From positions 248,001 to 312,000 of the forward strand of contig NZ_JAGTXB010000008.1 in assembly GCF_018224885.1 (NCBI RefSeq): a stretch of DNA of 64,000 nucleotides, in the 5' to 3' direction. Below, piece after piece: positions 24,920-35,500 of the stretch. Below the pieces are notes generated by a model. The model did no database searches, was not told where the DNA came from, and saw nothing but the letters and a program-made list of their open reading frames with translations. The stretch's first letter is position 1, and each line of letters begins with the position of its first letter. The stretch comes from Chitinophaga hostae. GTDB taxonomy: Bacteria; Bacteroidota; Bacteroidia; Chitinophagales; Chitinophagaceae. The translations under genes and the position numbers were made by a program.

Positions 24920-26125
24920 TTACTTCAGGGGCACCGGTTTTTCTTGCCTGGTTCTTTTAAGCTGGTTGCTTTTATCCGCTTGTGGCTTTGCCTGTTTTTT
25001 GTTTCTTCTTCCCCACCAGATGTAAAATCCGGTAACCGGCAGCGAAGCAGCTATCAGCGAGGCCAGGAAGGCCAGTATCTTTCCCGGTATACCGAGTACT
25101 GCCCCTACGTGAATATCATAGTTCATGGCATTGATACGCTCCCCATTGCTCATATCGGCAAAAGACCGGCGGGTAAGCATCGCAGCGGAATGTTGGTCGT
25201 ACTGCATACGAACCGCCTTATAAAGCGGTTTACCGTCCCTGCGGGCAAATACAGATACAGCAGTTTTACTATCTTTAGGAATACCCACAAAAAAGGTAGT
25301 CCCTTCCGGGGCTTTCACTACCGCATCTGCCAGTATCTTTTCCAGGGAGTATGTACCCGGATGGGTAGTATCGGACAACACCGGAGCGGGCAATACCACC
25401 GGCTTTCCGCCGTTAGCGATCCATTGGATACCGTTGCTCACCCACTGATATGAAAAAACCAACCCGCTAATGGCAATAACCAGCAGTATGATCATCGAAT
25501 AAAATCCAAGGATATTGTGCAGGTCATAGTTCTTACGTTTCCATTTGGTAGTGGTTTTCCATTTGAAACTAAAACGCTGTTTGGCAGCGGCTTTATTACC
25601 CGGCCACCAGAGCACAATCCCGGATATGAGCATCACTACAAAAATAAGAACAGACCAATTCACAATAGTCGCCCCTATCTTTGGCCCGAGCAGCAGGTTA
25701 ATATGCAGGTTCACCACAGTACTAAAAAATTCCCACTTGGTATTTTCTATTTTCAGCACTACTCCCGTATACGGATCTACGTAAATACGATAGAAGTACT
25801 CCATGTAGGTTGCGTACAACAGTCCATCAGGGTTTACTTTCAGCGTACGAAATGATACGCTCCTGTTAGCGGCCACCGGCACTTCCGCCAGCTGAAGCTT
25901 ATACGCTTTCCCTATTGCCGCCTGTGCTTTTTCCCTGATAACGTTCATGGGTAAACGCCTGCCACCTTCGGGCACTTCTACGAACATACGCTGCCGGTAC
26001 ACCACGGGCTTTAGTTCATCAATAAATGCATACAGGCATCCGGTGATGCCCAGTATAAAAACAACCAGCCCGGACGTTAGTCCGAGCCAGCGATGTAACT
26101 TGAGGATAGTCTTTTTCAAGGGCAT
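24920..26125 (-). CDS. PepSY-associated membrane protein, likely ferric-siderophore reductase
   Basis: 401 residues with four membrane helices (about 13-35, 145-170, 195-220, 340-362) and two periplasmic PepSY-like parts. LHRWLGLTSGLVVFILGITG at the start and LHINLLLG / LHNILGFYSM have the spaced histidines that bind haem in the PiuB/FoxB-like iron-regulated membrane proteins. Such proteins reduce iron from ferric siderophores at the inner membrane. It lies 19 bases after the TonB receptor gene, consistent with a receptor/reductase unit. The C-terminal tail is basic. Confidence 0.88.
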   Translation of the reverse strand: MPLKKTILKLHRWLGLTSGLVVFILGITGCLYAFIDELKPVVYRQRMFVEVPEGGRRLPMNVIREKAQAAIGKAYKLQLAEVPVAANRSVSFRTLKVNPDGLLYATYMEYFYRIYVDPYTGVVLKIENTKWEFFSTVVNLHINLLLGPKIGATIVNWSVLIFVVMLISGIVLWWPGNKAAAKQRFSFKWKTTTKWKRKNYDLHNILGFYSMIILLVIAISGLVFSYQWVSNGIQWIANGGKPVVLPAPVLSDTTHPGTYSLEKILADAVVKAPEGTTFFVGIPKDSKTAVSVFARRDGKPLYKAVRMQYDQHSAAMLTRRSFADMSNGERINAMNYDIHVGAVLGIPGKILAFLASLIAASLPVTGFYIWWGRRNKKQAKPQADKSNQLKRTRQEKPVPLK

Positions 26126-26144
26126 GTGAATGATTTAGTCAGGA

Positions 26145-28553
26145 TTAAAAACGATATCCAACGCTTATTCTCACATTACGTCCGGGTTCTGTTTGCCAAT
26201 AGTAGATCTTGTTTCCATAGTTATCTGCAGAAGGCGCGCCAGTGTACAGGTATTTATCAAGTACGTTATTTACCAGTACGTTTACACTGAATTTATTGAC
26301 GATATATCCAAGACCTGCATCCATCCTGAAATAGTCGGGCAGGAAATTTTCCGTTTTGTCGTATACCTGCCCTGCTATACGGCCGGCCTGGTACTGGTAG
26401 CCGATGTTGGCACGCAGTCCTTTCAACACACCGGTACCCAACGTATAAGTGAGCCAGGTATTCTGGATATGTTTGGCAATACCCGGTACATAGTTGCCTT
26501 CCAGTTTAGGATCAGCATCTTTGGAAACAACTCCATCGGTATATGCATAGTTCACCACCAGGTTCAACCCTTTCACTACTTCACCCTGGAAATCCGCTTC
26601 CAGTCCTTTAATGCGTTGCTGGCCATTTTGGCGGCTGTAGATGAATTGATTGGAAACCGGATCCCTGTGTTCCAGGTCAGTAGTCAGTACATTATTCTTA
26701 GTGATCTGGTATACGGCCAGCGTGGAGGTAAAGCGGCCTTTAAACCAGTCGCGTTTGATACCGAACTCGATATTGTCGCCAGTCATAGGATCGAATGGCT
26801 TCTTCTGCCAGTCGAGGCCCGGGTTCTGGATAAAGCTCACATCATACACGCCATACACGGAGCTGTTCTTATCGAGCGAGTAACTGATACCGAAACGTGG
26901 CGTGAATTTGCTGTCTTTGTTGGTTCCATCGTACGGACTTACCACCTTGTTGGTAGTATAGCGACCGGCCAGTGTTACCCGCAAACGGTCGTTGAAGAAA
27001 CCAAGCTGGTCCTGGAGATAAACAGCACTGTAGCCATAGTTGTATTGTACGCCACGGGTACGGATATCCGAAGAACGGTCCCATTTGGGTTGTTTCACGG
27101 AGCCATGTTTAGGATCGTAGATATTAAAAGTGGAGTCACCGAATGATCCACCCTGTCCCCAGTCAGCGTAATAGTTGCTATACTTCATATCCACACCGCC
27201 CAGGATATTGTGGGTAACGGCGCCGGTACGGAAGGCGCCATTCAAAAATACCTGTGCAGTTTTATTCAGCCCCAGGGCATCCCAGATGTTCATACTCCGT
27301 TGGATAAGACTGTCGTTCCCTTTTGTAGAGAACCCGGCAGGCCACATGCTTTGACCGATCTGTTTATAGTGGAAGAACCCAAACTGAGCATTCAGTTTCC
27401 AGTCGGGGCTGAACTTATGCTCATAATAAGCCATTACGCTGTTATCATTAATCTTTGTTGGATCCATATTACCTTCAATGGTAGTGAAGTTCCGGGGCAG
27501 GTCACCGTAACCGCGTTTGGAGAAGGAATAGTTACCACCAATCACCGGCAGTTGCATGTACTGCAGGTTGTATTCCAGTGTAACTGTATTTTTCTCGTCT
27601 ACCAGGTATTTTAATACGGGAGAAATACTATAACGGTTGGTGTAGTCGAAATCACGCCAGCCATTCTTCAGCTCCCCTGCCAGGTTGAGTCGATACAGCA
27701 GTTTGCCGTTTTTGGACAGTTTGCCGTCCAGGTCCAGGGTGGTACGGTAGTTATCATAACTGCCGAGAGAAAGCGTCACTTCGCCCTGGTCTACCCCGGA
27801 AGGCTTTTTGGTGACTACGTTATACATACCGCCGGGCTCTCCGTTCGACATCATAAAGCCAGCCGGGCCTTTAACGAACTCAATACGGTCTACCATGCTC
27901 ATATCTTCTGTGAGCGGGCTCCACGGGCTGATATATACATTCATGCCATTGCGGAGGGAACTGGCGCGGGAACCACGGATCTGGATATTGGAATACATGT
28001 CCCAGTGACCCAGCCTGGAAGCACCGCTTACGTTGCGGGTAACGCCTTCCTGCATATTATAGATCTGCTGGTCTGCCAATACTTCCCTGGATACTTCTGT
28101 GATGCTTTGAGGCACCTCTACCAGGGGCGCGTTCAAACGCAGCGAATTAGACGGAGTAAGCACGGTGTACTTATTATACTCCCCTGTTACGGTGACTTCC
28201 TTCATCTGCTGACCGGAAGCACCGAGTGTAATAGTGGTATGGCTGATCCCATCTGCTTCCACCACCACTTCCCGGAGCACGTTCTCATATCCTACCAGGG
28301 ATACTACAAGGACATATTTTCCAGGTTTAACCCTTTTGATCACAAATTCACCATTGGCATCCGTGAGGGCGCCATGGTTAGAGTTTTGTATCCTAACGGT
28401 AACGTAGGGTGCAGGCAGGCCATCCGATGTAAGGACTTTACCTTTTATGGCTGATAAAATATCTTCTGCTATGGTTTGGCTGCAAACCGCAAACAAGAGT
28501 ATAAACAAGGTAAATACGCTTTTTATTAGAATGCGCATATAGGAATGCTTCAT
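26145..28553 (-). CDS. TonB-dependent siderophore receptor with N-terminal carboxypeptidase-like domain
   Basis: 802 residues (ATG 28553; ATG 28538 also possible). A signal peptide ends near 29, then a carboxypeptidase-regulatory-like beta-sandwich (about 33-112, IKGKVLTSDGLPAPYVTV), then the plug domain (SLRLNAPLVEVPQSITEVS, IQIRGSRASSLRNGMNVY, VEFVKGPAGFM-like RIEFVKGPAGF), and a 22-strand barrel ending in NVRISVGYRF with the terminal Phe. The plug block VPQSITEV is typical of siderophore receptors such as FhuA/FhuE. It is the outer-membrane entry for the ferric siderophore, most likely the product of the adjacent operon. Confidence 0.93.
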   Translation of the reverse strand: MKHSYMRILIKSVFTLFILLFAVCSQTIAEDILSAIKGKVLTSDGLPAPYVTVRIQNSNHGALTDANGEFVIKRVKPGKYVLVVSLVGYENVLREVVVEADGISHTTITLGASGQQMKEVTVTGEYNKYTVLTPSNSLRLNAPLVEVPQSITEVSREVLADQQIYNMQEGVTRNVSGASRLGHWDMYSNIQIRGSRASSLRNGMNVYISPWSPLTEDMSMVDRIEFVKGPAGFMMSNGEPGGMYNVVTKKPSGVDQGEVTLSLGSYDNYRTTLDLDGKLSKNGKLLYRLNLAGELKNGWRDFDYTNRYSISPVLKYLVDEKNTVTLEYNLQYMQLPVIGGNYSFSKRGYGDLPRNFTTIEGNMDPTKINDNSVMAYYEHKFSPDWKLNAQFGFFHYKQIGQSMWPAGFSTKGNDSLIQRSMNIWDALGLNKTAQVFLNGAFRTGAVTHNILGGVDMKYSNYYADWGQGGSFGDSTFNIYDPKHGSVKQPKWDRSSDIRTRGVQYNYGYSAVYLQDQLGFFNDRLRVTLAGRYTTNKVVSPYDGTNKDSKFTPRFGISYSLDKNSSVYGVYDVSFIQNPGLDWQKKPFDPMTGDNIEFGIKRDWFKGRFTSTLAVYQITKNNVLTTDLEHRDPVSNQFIYSRQNGQQRIKGLEADFQGEVVKGLNLVVNYAYTDGVVSKDADPKLEGNYVPGIAKHIQNTWLTYTLGTGVLKGLRANIGYQYQAGRIAGQVYDKTENFLPDYFRMDAGLGYIVNKFSVNVLVNNVLDKYLYTGAPSADNYGNKIYYWQTEPGRNVRISVGYRF

Positions 28554-28574
28554 TGTCTTTTAGCTTTTTGCGTG

Positions 28575-28582
28575 CAAATCTA
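28575..28582 (-). promoter_or_regulatory. Promoter of the TonB receptor gene
   Basis: On the minus strand TAGATTTG, an exact TAnnTTTG match, 21 bases before ATG 28553. I looked for a Fur-like 19-bp palindrome in 28554-28730 and saw none. Confidence 0.5.
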
Positions 28583-28730
28583 GCTGCTGCCAAAACGACA
28601 AGGGACGCCTATCGGGAATTTGATTTTCGCAATCAGGAAAAATTAGGAAATGATTGAAGTTTTTTTTTAGTAATATCGTAAACGGTAACATTAATAACCA
28701 TGTCGTTCCTGGCAAGAAGAAAGAAAATTT

Positions 28731-29471
28731 ATGATGAAACAGGTGAAAGTGATTTTTTCTGTCTTACTTATCCTCATTAGTTTTTCGGGATTTTCCCAAC
28801 ACCTGGCGGATACCGCTGGAAAAGAGCAAAAGACCGTTTACCTGTTTAGTGGTATCGGGGCTGATTCGAGCATATTTAAGAACCTGAAGCTTCCGGGTTA
28901 CCATAAAGTTTACATTACCTGGATTCCTGCGCTGCCCGATGAAACACTAACCGACTATGCAGGCAGGATAAAGAGCCAGATCACTGTTGAAAATCCGTAT
29001 TTAATTGGTCTTTCTTTTGGAGGTATAATGGCCGTGGAAGTATCCAAACAGATACACGTAAAAAAAATGGTCCTGATTTCCTCTGTCAGAACAAAGGACG
29101 AATTGAACAAAAGACAGTTTTTCTTCATCAAACTGGGCTTATACAGGATCATTCCCAGTGCATTAATAAAGCGGACCAATTTTCTTACCTACCGCTATTT
29201 TGGCGCCCATTCCAAAAGTGATAAGAAAGCGCTAACGAAATTATTAAAGGATACTGATGTTACTTTTTTCCGCTGGGCGTTGAAAAGTATTGGCTACTGG
29301 CATAACAAGGAAGTGCCTGAGAGAACCATTCAAATACATGGGACGGCCGACAGGGTTATCGCCAGCAGATTTGTGCATCCCGATTATCGTATTAAGGGCG
29401 GAGGACATCTCATGGTGTTTAACAGGGCAGATACCATCAGCAAAATCATCAGGAATTATTTCCGTGACTAA
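28731..29471 (+). CDS. Secreted alpha/beta hydrolase
   Basis: 246 residues. A signal peptide (about 1-23, ending FSQ) is followed by the oxyanion segment VYLFSGIGADSSIF, the nucleophile elbow GLSFGG, the acid in IHGTADRVI and the late His in GGGHLMVF, a complete Ser/Asp/His set. It is probably a periplasmic or secreted esterase. It diverges from the TonB receptor gene with 177 bases between them; a role in releasing iron by cleaving an ester siderophore is possible but not shown. A purine-rich stretch (AAGAAGAAAGAAAA) lies before the ATG. Confidence 0.85.
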   Translation: MMKQVKVIFSVLLILISFSGFSQHLADTAGKEQKTVYLFSGIGADSSIFKNLKLPGYHKVYITWIPALPDETLTDYAGRIKSQITVENPYLIGLSFGGIMAVEVSKQIHVKKMVLISSVRTKDELNKRQFFFIKLGLYRIIPSALIKRTNFLTYRYFGAHSKSDKKALTKLLKDTDVTFFRWALKSIGYWHNKEVPERTIQIHGTADRVIASRFVHPDYRIKGGGHLMVFNRADTISKIIRNYFRD

Positions 29472-29490
29472 TGCGCAAAATATAAAAGCC

Positions 29491-29528
29491 TGCGATGATA
29501 CACCTGGTATCACCGCAGACTTCTTCTT
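29491..29528. terminator. Terminator between converging genes
   Basis: TGCG + TGATAC arm (29491-29501) pairs with GTATCA + CGCA (29507-29517) with one A-C mismatch and a 5-base loop; CTTCTTCTTT follows on the plus strand. It separates the hydrolase gene from the end of the TcA gene. Confidence 0.6.
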
Positions 29529-29543
29529 TATACATCCATGCAT

Positions 29544-32500
29544 CTATTCCATCGTATAATTTACTACCAACCAGGCGCCTGCAATCGTTCCTTTCACAGT
29601 GCCAAAATTCTGCACAGCAAAACTATAATCAATATGATCGCCGGGCTGCTTCAGGTTACCTGTAATCGTACTAATCGGATCAAGCAACTGGATCTGGGTA
29701 CCAAACTTAGCAGCATTCTTCGTCATAGCCTGTGCCGGCGCGCCATTAACAGATACCATCAGGTTGCCGCTGTTGCTGGTAAGTACAAATAATGCCACAT
29801 TTTGTACCGTCACCTTAATCGCGCTGTTCTGCGTGAAGTAAGGTAATCCTCCTTTTGTTAAGCTGCCACTGAAAGTGCCGGTACCATTCATAAAGGCATA
29901 CCAGTTATCCGACATTTCGTGCCGCAGGTCAAACATACGGAAGAGACCCGCTACCGGTACACTGTCTACAATTTTCTTAAACAGCAGCTTCAGGTAATCA
30001 GTTGTTTGCTTTTTGAATAATCCACCACCCTGACGGGAAGTATAGCTCATTTGTATGATCACATCTGTGATAGTCTGGTAATCGAATTGTGCCAGCGAAG
30101 CCGGGTCATTCATTTCCAGGTGCCAGGAGCTGATCGCGCCGGTGCCTTCAAAAGGCAGGTACCTGTCGTCGCGGAAATTGAGTTCAAACAAACCACTGTC
30201 GTTTTGCGCATGACTGGTGGCAATAGATTGAATGGCGCCCAGGTTATAGGTAAACCGGTCGTCACCTCCTGCCTTTTCAACATATTTATCATACGCATCT
30301 GCTCCGGCAGGGTTAAGCTTTGTATTCCTGCGGTATTTATTGCTGACCTGCGATAATGTGCAGGATATTGACACCAGCGGTCCGCTGATACAAGGTATGC
30401 TCACCGCGATGGTCTTAATCCTGCGCAGATAATGACCCGGATAATCCATGTCGAACAACATTTCCGGGATATTGATATCGCAGTGTCCTGTATTGCGCAA
30501 CTGCACCAGGGCTTCCGGCGATAGCGCTGCCACCGAAATATTTTTGTTCAGTTCAAATTCCCGCTGGTTATTATGAAGATAGTTGGATTCCAGCCGTTTC
30601 ACATCCAGCAGGAGCCGCTCACCGGACAGGAGACCTTTTTTCATGGTATCCCAATAGTTATATTTGATCACATTACTGTCGGCAGCCAGTTCAAACTGGT
30701 AGCATTGTTCCGCCTGTTTGGCCATGGCAAATGCCAGCTGGTACGACTGGAAGTAGAGGTTACTGATCTGCCCTGTCATCCAGGCATACAGGTCCTTGTT
30801 AGTATACTTACTGGTCATGAAGGTATTTACTTCCTGCGCCTGTTGTATCCGAAGCTGCTGGGTAGTTGTTTCCTTCACGGCAATGTCCTTGCGGATCCCC
30901 GCCACTACTATCTGCTGATCCATTTGTTCCAGTTCCAGGGAAGCCAGATCTTTCTGCAGGCCCCATTCGTCCATCCTTCGTTGATAAGCGCCGATGTTAC
31001 CAATAAGATTAGAGGTGGAATGCAGGATGCCTGCAATACCACGGAACAGGGTACCGAACTGCCCGGTGGAACTACCTACGTTATTACCACCAAAAGATAC
31101 AGTCACCACCGGCGATCCGCCAAAACCGGCGCCACCACCTGTAATAATCGGTATCATATGGGTACCTCCGGAGGTAGCATCCAGTACGGTAGCTACTATT
31201 TCAGATATAATAGCGCCAGCGGAAATACCTGCCTGTGCTATTTCCCAGCCATTCATAAAATCACGGCTGCTGTAGTAATCGTATTTTTTCTGCGAAATGG
31301 CTTTGCTCTTCTCCAGGGCTACGATCGATTCCGTCGCTTCTTCTACCTGTGCCTGCCGGATCAATAGTAACTGTTGCTGCAGCTTTATTTCTTCTCCGGC
31401 TCTTAACAAGGCCAATGCTTCATTGTCTTTCTTTTCCAGGGCAGACAACAACGCGGCGCCGGTGGCTTTCACCTGTTCGGCCAGTTCGGTGGCTTTCTGC
31501 AAAATTACATGGAAGCGGTACAATGGCAACGGCGCGTTAAGCATACTGGTAACCGTGCTGATATCCAATCCTGCTGCGGCTGCACGCACCAGCATGCCAG
31601 GATCTATTGGCGGTGCAAACAATGCCAGTACGCGATGTACCCCATTGATATCTTCACTGTTACGGATCTTGTATAACCTGTCGTCAATGGTATCCCAGTA
31701 AGACAACAATTGTTCGTTGGCAGGTATGCAGAAGTAGAGAGAAGACACTGTATTGTGAGGAGTAGGCAATTCTGCTCCCTTATGCGGCAACACGTTGAGA
31801 TCAGGCACCAGGTTTTCCAGGTCTACCATCGCGTTGCTGAAGGCATCCAGCTTCAGTTCCAGCTGATTATAGGTCTGGTCAGGAACAGGCACCGCAGGCG
31901 GAATGATCATGGGCTTAGGTCCGAGCAGCTTATCTGCCAGGATATATAACTGCGTAGCCTGTACGAGGGATTCCATCGTGTTTTGCATAAACAGGTTGTC
32001 ACCCCAGGCAATCAGGTTATCCAGGTACTTCATGAGCAGCGCCTTTTGATATGCGAGTGGGCGTGTACGGGCAACTTCATGCGGCATAAACGGATTTTCC
32101 CTCCAGCTCTCCACGGCATTTACCAGGTCCTTATAAACGGTTCCGGTAGGATCGCTGGCGATGTCGGTCATGATGGTATCGATACGCTGATCTACGTAAT
32201 CGAAGAATTCATGGAACGGCTTCGTGATCCAATATTTCTGCGGAGCGCTGCCACCGGCGCCACCAATCGGATTAAAGATGTAATGATACCATTTACGGGC
32301 TTCTTCAAACCGTTGATTCTGGCTTAACTGGTTGCCTATAAAGAAAGGCAGGTGATAAAATAATTCCCAGTTGTAGGAAGAATAAGCTCCATCCGCATCA
32401 AAATCGATATTTTCTATGGGGTAAGGCGTAGCTACCGGCGATTGCGGCTGATAGGTGACATCAAATTTAAAACTGTTCACCTTCGACTGTACATCATAGT

Positions 32501-35500
32501 TCATGATGGCCGGCAGTCCTCCTTTATACACCGTGCTCTTGATATAGCATACCAACGGGTGATAGAAGTTGCGGAACATCAGCTGCGGTTTATGTTTCTT
32601 ATAAAAATTCCATTCCGCTGTAAGCCTGATATATTCCGGATCTGCGTATAACTGCTGCAGCATTTTATTGAAATCATGCGCCGGGTCAGCAATGAGGATT
32701 TTTACATACTTAACGACCAATGCAATCAGGTCAGTTACGAATTTGTAAATATCACTGAAGGTGCGCGCATTGGTACCATCTTCCCCGAAGAAGCCCGGTA
32801 TGATCACATACTCCCTGGAGCCATCGGCATAAAAGAAAGGCATGAAACTGGCCATCGGCATCACAAACCTTCTGTGGCTGCTGAACTCGGCATTGGCTGC
32901 GTAGCCGTTTTTAGCTGATATCAGTTCCAGTGCTACATAAATCCAGTCGATCAGCGAAAATTCATGCGGATACGTGATCCGGAAGATGCCGGGTGTGGCG
33001 TTGAGAATAGGTTCAAATTTATAAGGACTGAATATGCTTCTCATCGACAGCGTATCGACCGACCTGCCATCGCTTTCCCGGTATTGCATTTGCAGAAAAT
33101 CGGTATCCATAAAATCCGGGATAAAATCGAGGTAAGGAAGCGATTGTCCTCCCCAATAAGCCACTTCAGGATAACCTTTACAACCGGTAAGGTTGAACAT
33201 ACCGATGGAATGGTTATCGAACGTGCAGAGAATACCATAACCTACGGCGCCCATGTCGAAGTCCAGCATACGGAAGGTATCTTTTACCGGGTTGAGATCG
33301 GTGTAATAGTTCGTATGCAATACATCCTGCGAAGTGCGTTTGGGCTGCCATACCCCGTTAATGCATTCACTGGTAGCCAGCTGTATTTTAAACCGCTTCA
33401 ATGGTGCAGGCGCAGCCTGGTTGATAGGCGTGCTGGGTATGGCCACACTCTGGCCCTGCTGTATTTCTTCGGTGGGCAGATGCCAGGCCAGGAACAGGCG
33501 GTTGTTAAGCATGTAAGCCAACAGATGGTCACCGGAAATGTCCACATCTACTTTTGTCCATGGCTCCCACTTACGTTCTTTCACTCCTGTGCGATAGTAG
33601 TAAGTACTGCCTCCGCGCACGCGTGCAACCACATGCATGGTATAGGTGCTTACATCATAATAGCAGGCCCGCACATCAAGGGTGGCTACATCGTCCAGTT
33701 TTTCCAGGTAATGGATGGCGGCGGTTTCTACATTGTCGTCTGTAATTTCATTTTGTTGCAGCTCCGCAATCAGGTCTGCAAAGAAATAAGATTGATCGGC
33801 ACGTAATTCCGGTTCTATCCAGTTTTCCGGGTACAGAAAAACCTTGCGGTTGGCTACCCATACCTGGAAGTTTTTCATCCAGATCCATTGGCTCCAGCCG
33901 TCATCATTTGTTACATCTGCAATAGCATCGGGTTCCAGCGCCATCAGGCAACGTTGTATGAATAGCTGCAGTATGCCATGTGCCATTACGATACGGGAAC
34001 TTGGCTGTCCGGGTTGCATCAGTACATCCATCAGGAAATAGTCGTACAGGTCATCCGGTCCGTTCAGATCCGGGTTAAATGCCAGGAGATAGGCAACGAG
34101 TGCATCTCTTTTCTTCGGACGCAGTGCATCTTCTACCGGTTGAATAACGTTCAGCCATTGTTTATCGTCGTATTTATTACGGAGCGTTTGTGTGATCAGA
34201 TCAGTCTCTGCTGAGGTAAGTACAGGTTGGATGAATTGTGTAGCCGTTGCCACCGGTACTCCCAGCAGCCGAAGCGCCGCCGTGGCTGCTTCCAGCCGCA
34301 GATAGGTAGCAGGCAGTTTAAAGTCTGCAGGGTACGTATAGCCATACCAGGCAGTAAGGTCGCTCACATCCGTACCATCCCATCCGGTGAACAAGGAGAG
34401 CGTTTGTAAAGTATCCGGCTGCGGAGCGCCGGATGCTACCTGTCCCCATACATCTGTCCAGGACAATACCACCGCAGGATCTGCAGGGCTTTGTACCGTT
34501 CCATAGTTTTGCATCAGCAGCAGGGCCTCCTGCCATTTTACCCATTTACCAAAATCAGCTGCCGGCACATCACCTGCATACCGGAGAGTGTCAGGTTCCA
34601 GCCAGCCCATGGCAGCATTATTTTGCAGAAACCATTGCAGGTCCATCGCTGAAATGCTGATCTTACTGAGATAGCTAACAATCAGCTTTAACAGGCGGGT
34701 GGCCCGGTATTGTGCATCAAATCCAGCCGGTGTTATGGCCGGAGGAGCTGGTGGCGTATTTACCTGGTCAATCAGTGTGTCATCCGAGAGAATATCTCCC
34801 AGTAATGCAGCAGGACCAGGGAACTTCAATGATCCATATTTCAGCAGTACTTCGGTGATCACATCAGTGGTCCCAAATGTGCCTCCCACGGCATTATACA
34901 ATGCCGTTTGTTTAGCGGCCCTGAAAAGGTAGAGGGAAACAGGCGTACTCAATGATTGTATCAGCGCGTTCCGCGCAGCGGTCAAACCCGGATCAGCCGG
35001 CGCCAGCGCCAGCAGCGCGGTGATCTTGGCCTGGATATCGAGGGTATCAAAATAACCTCCCAGGTTGGCAGCTGCATATGCCTGCGGCGTGAGCGCATCT
35101 GCAAAAGTGCCGCTGATAATAGCAAGGATCTTATCTACCGCTGCGGCAGCAAGGCCTGGCAGAAGGCTCATTTGCGGTTTGAGTGCATTCTTATTCTCAT
35201 CCGGAGACAATGTCGCATCAAAAGCAGAACGGGTATTATTGAAGGCTTGCTGGTAGGCTGTTTGTAAAGAAGTGAGCCAGGTAGTGATGGTGGCATCCTG
35301 CATGGCCAATAACCCGGTTGGATCGATATTTTGCAGGAACCATTGCAGTTCACCTACGTTGAAACCTGTTGTTTGCAAAAACCGTACGCTGCTCACAAAA
35401 GCACTGGTAGCAGCAGGTGCGGTAAACAGCGGTAAAGCAGCCAGCGTACTGTAAGTAAACATTGCAGGCAGCTTCAATCCCAGCAGATTAGCCAGCAATG

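Noticed and set aside
28554..28730. Possible Fur box at the TonB receptor promoter
   Set aside because: I found no 19-bp Fur-like palindrome; only the -7 box is convincing.
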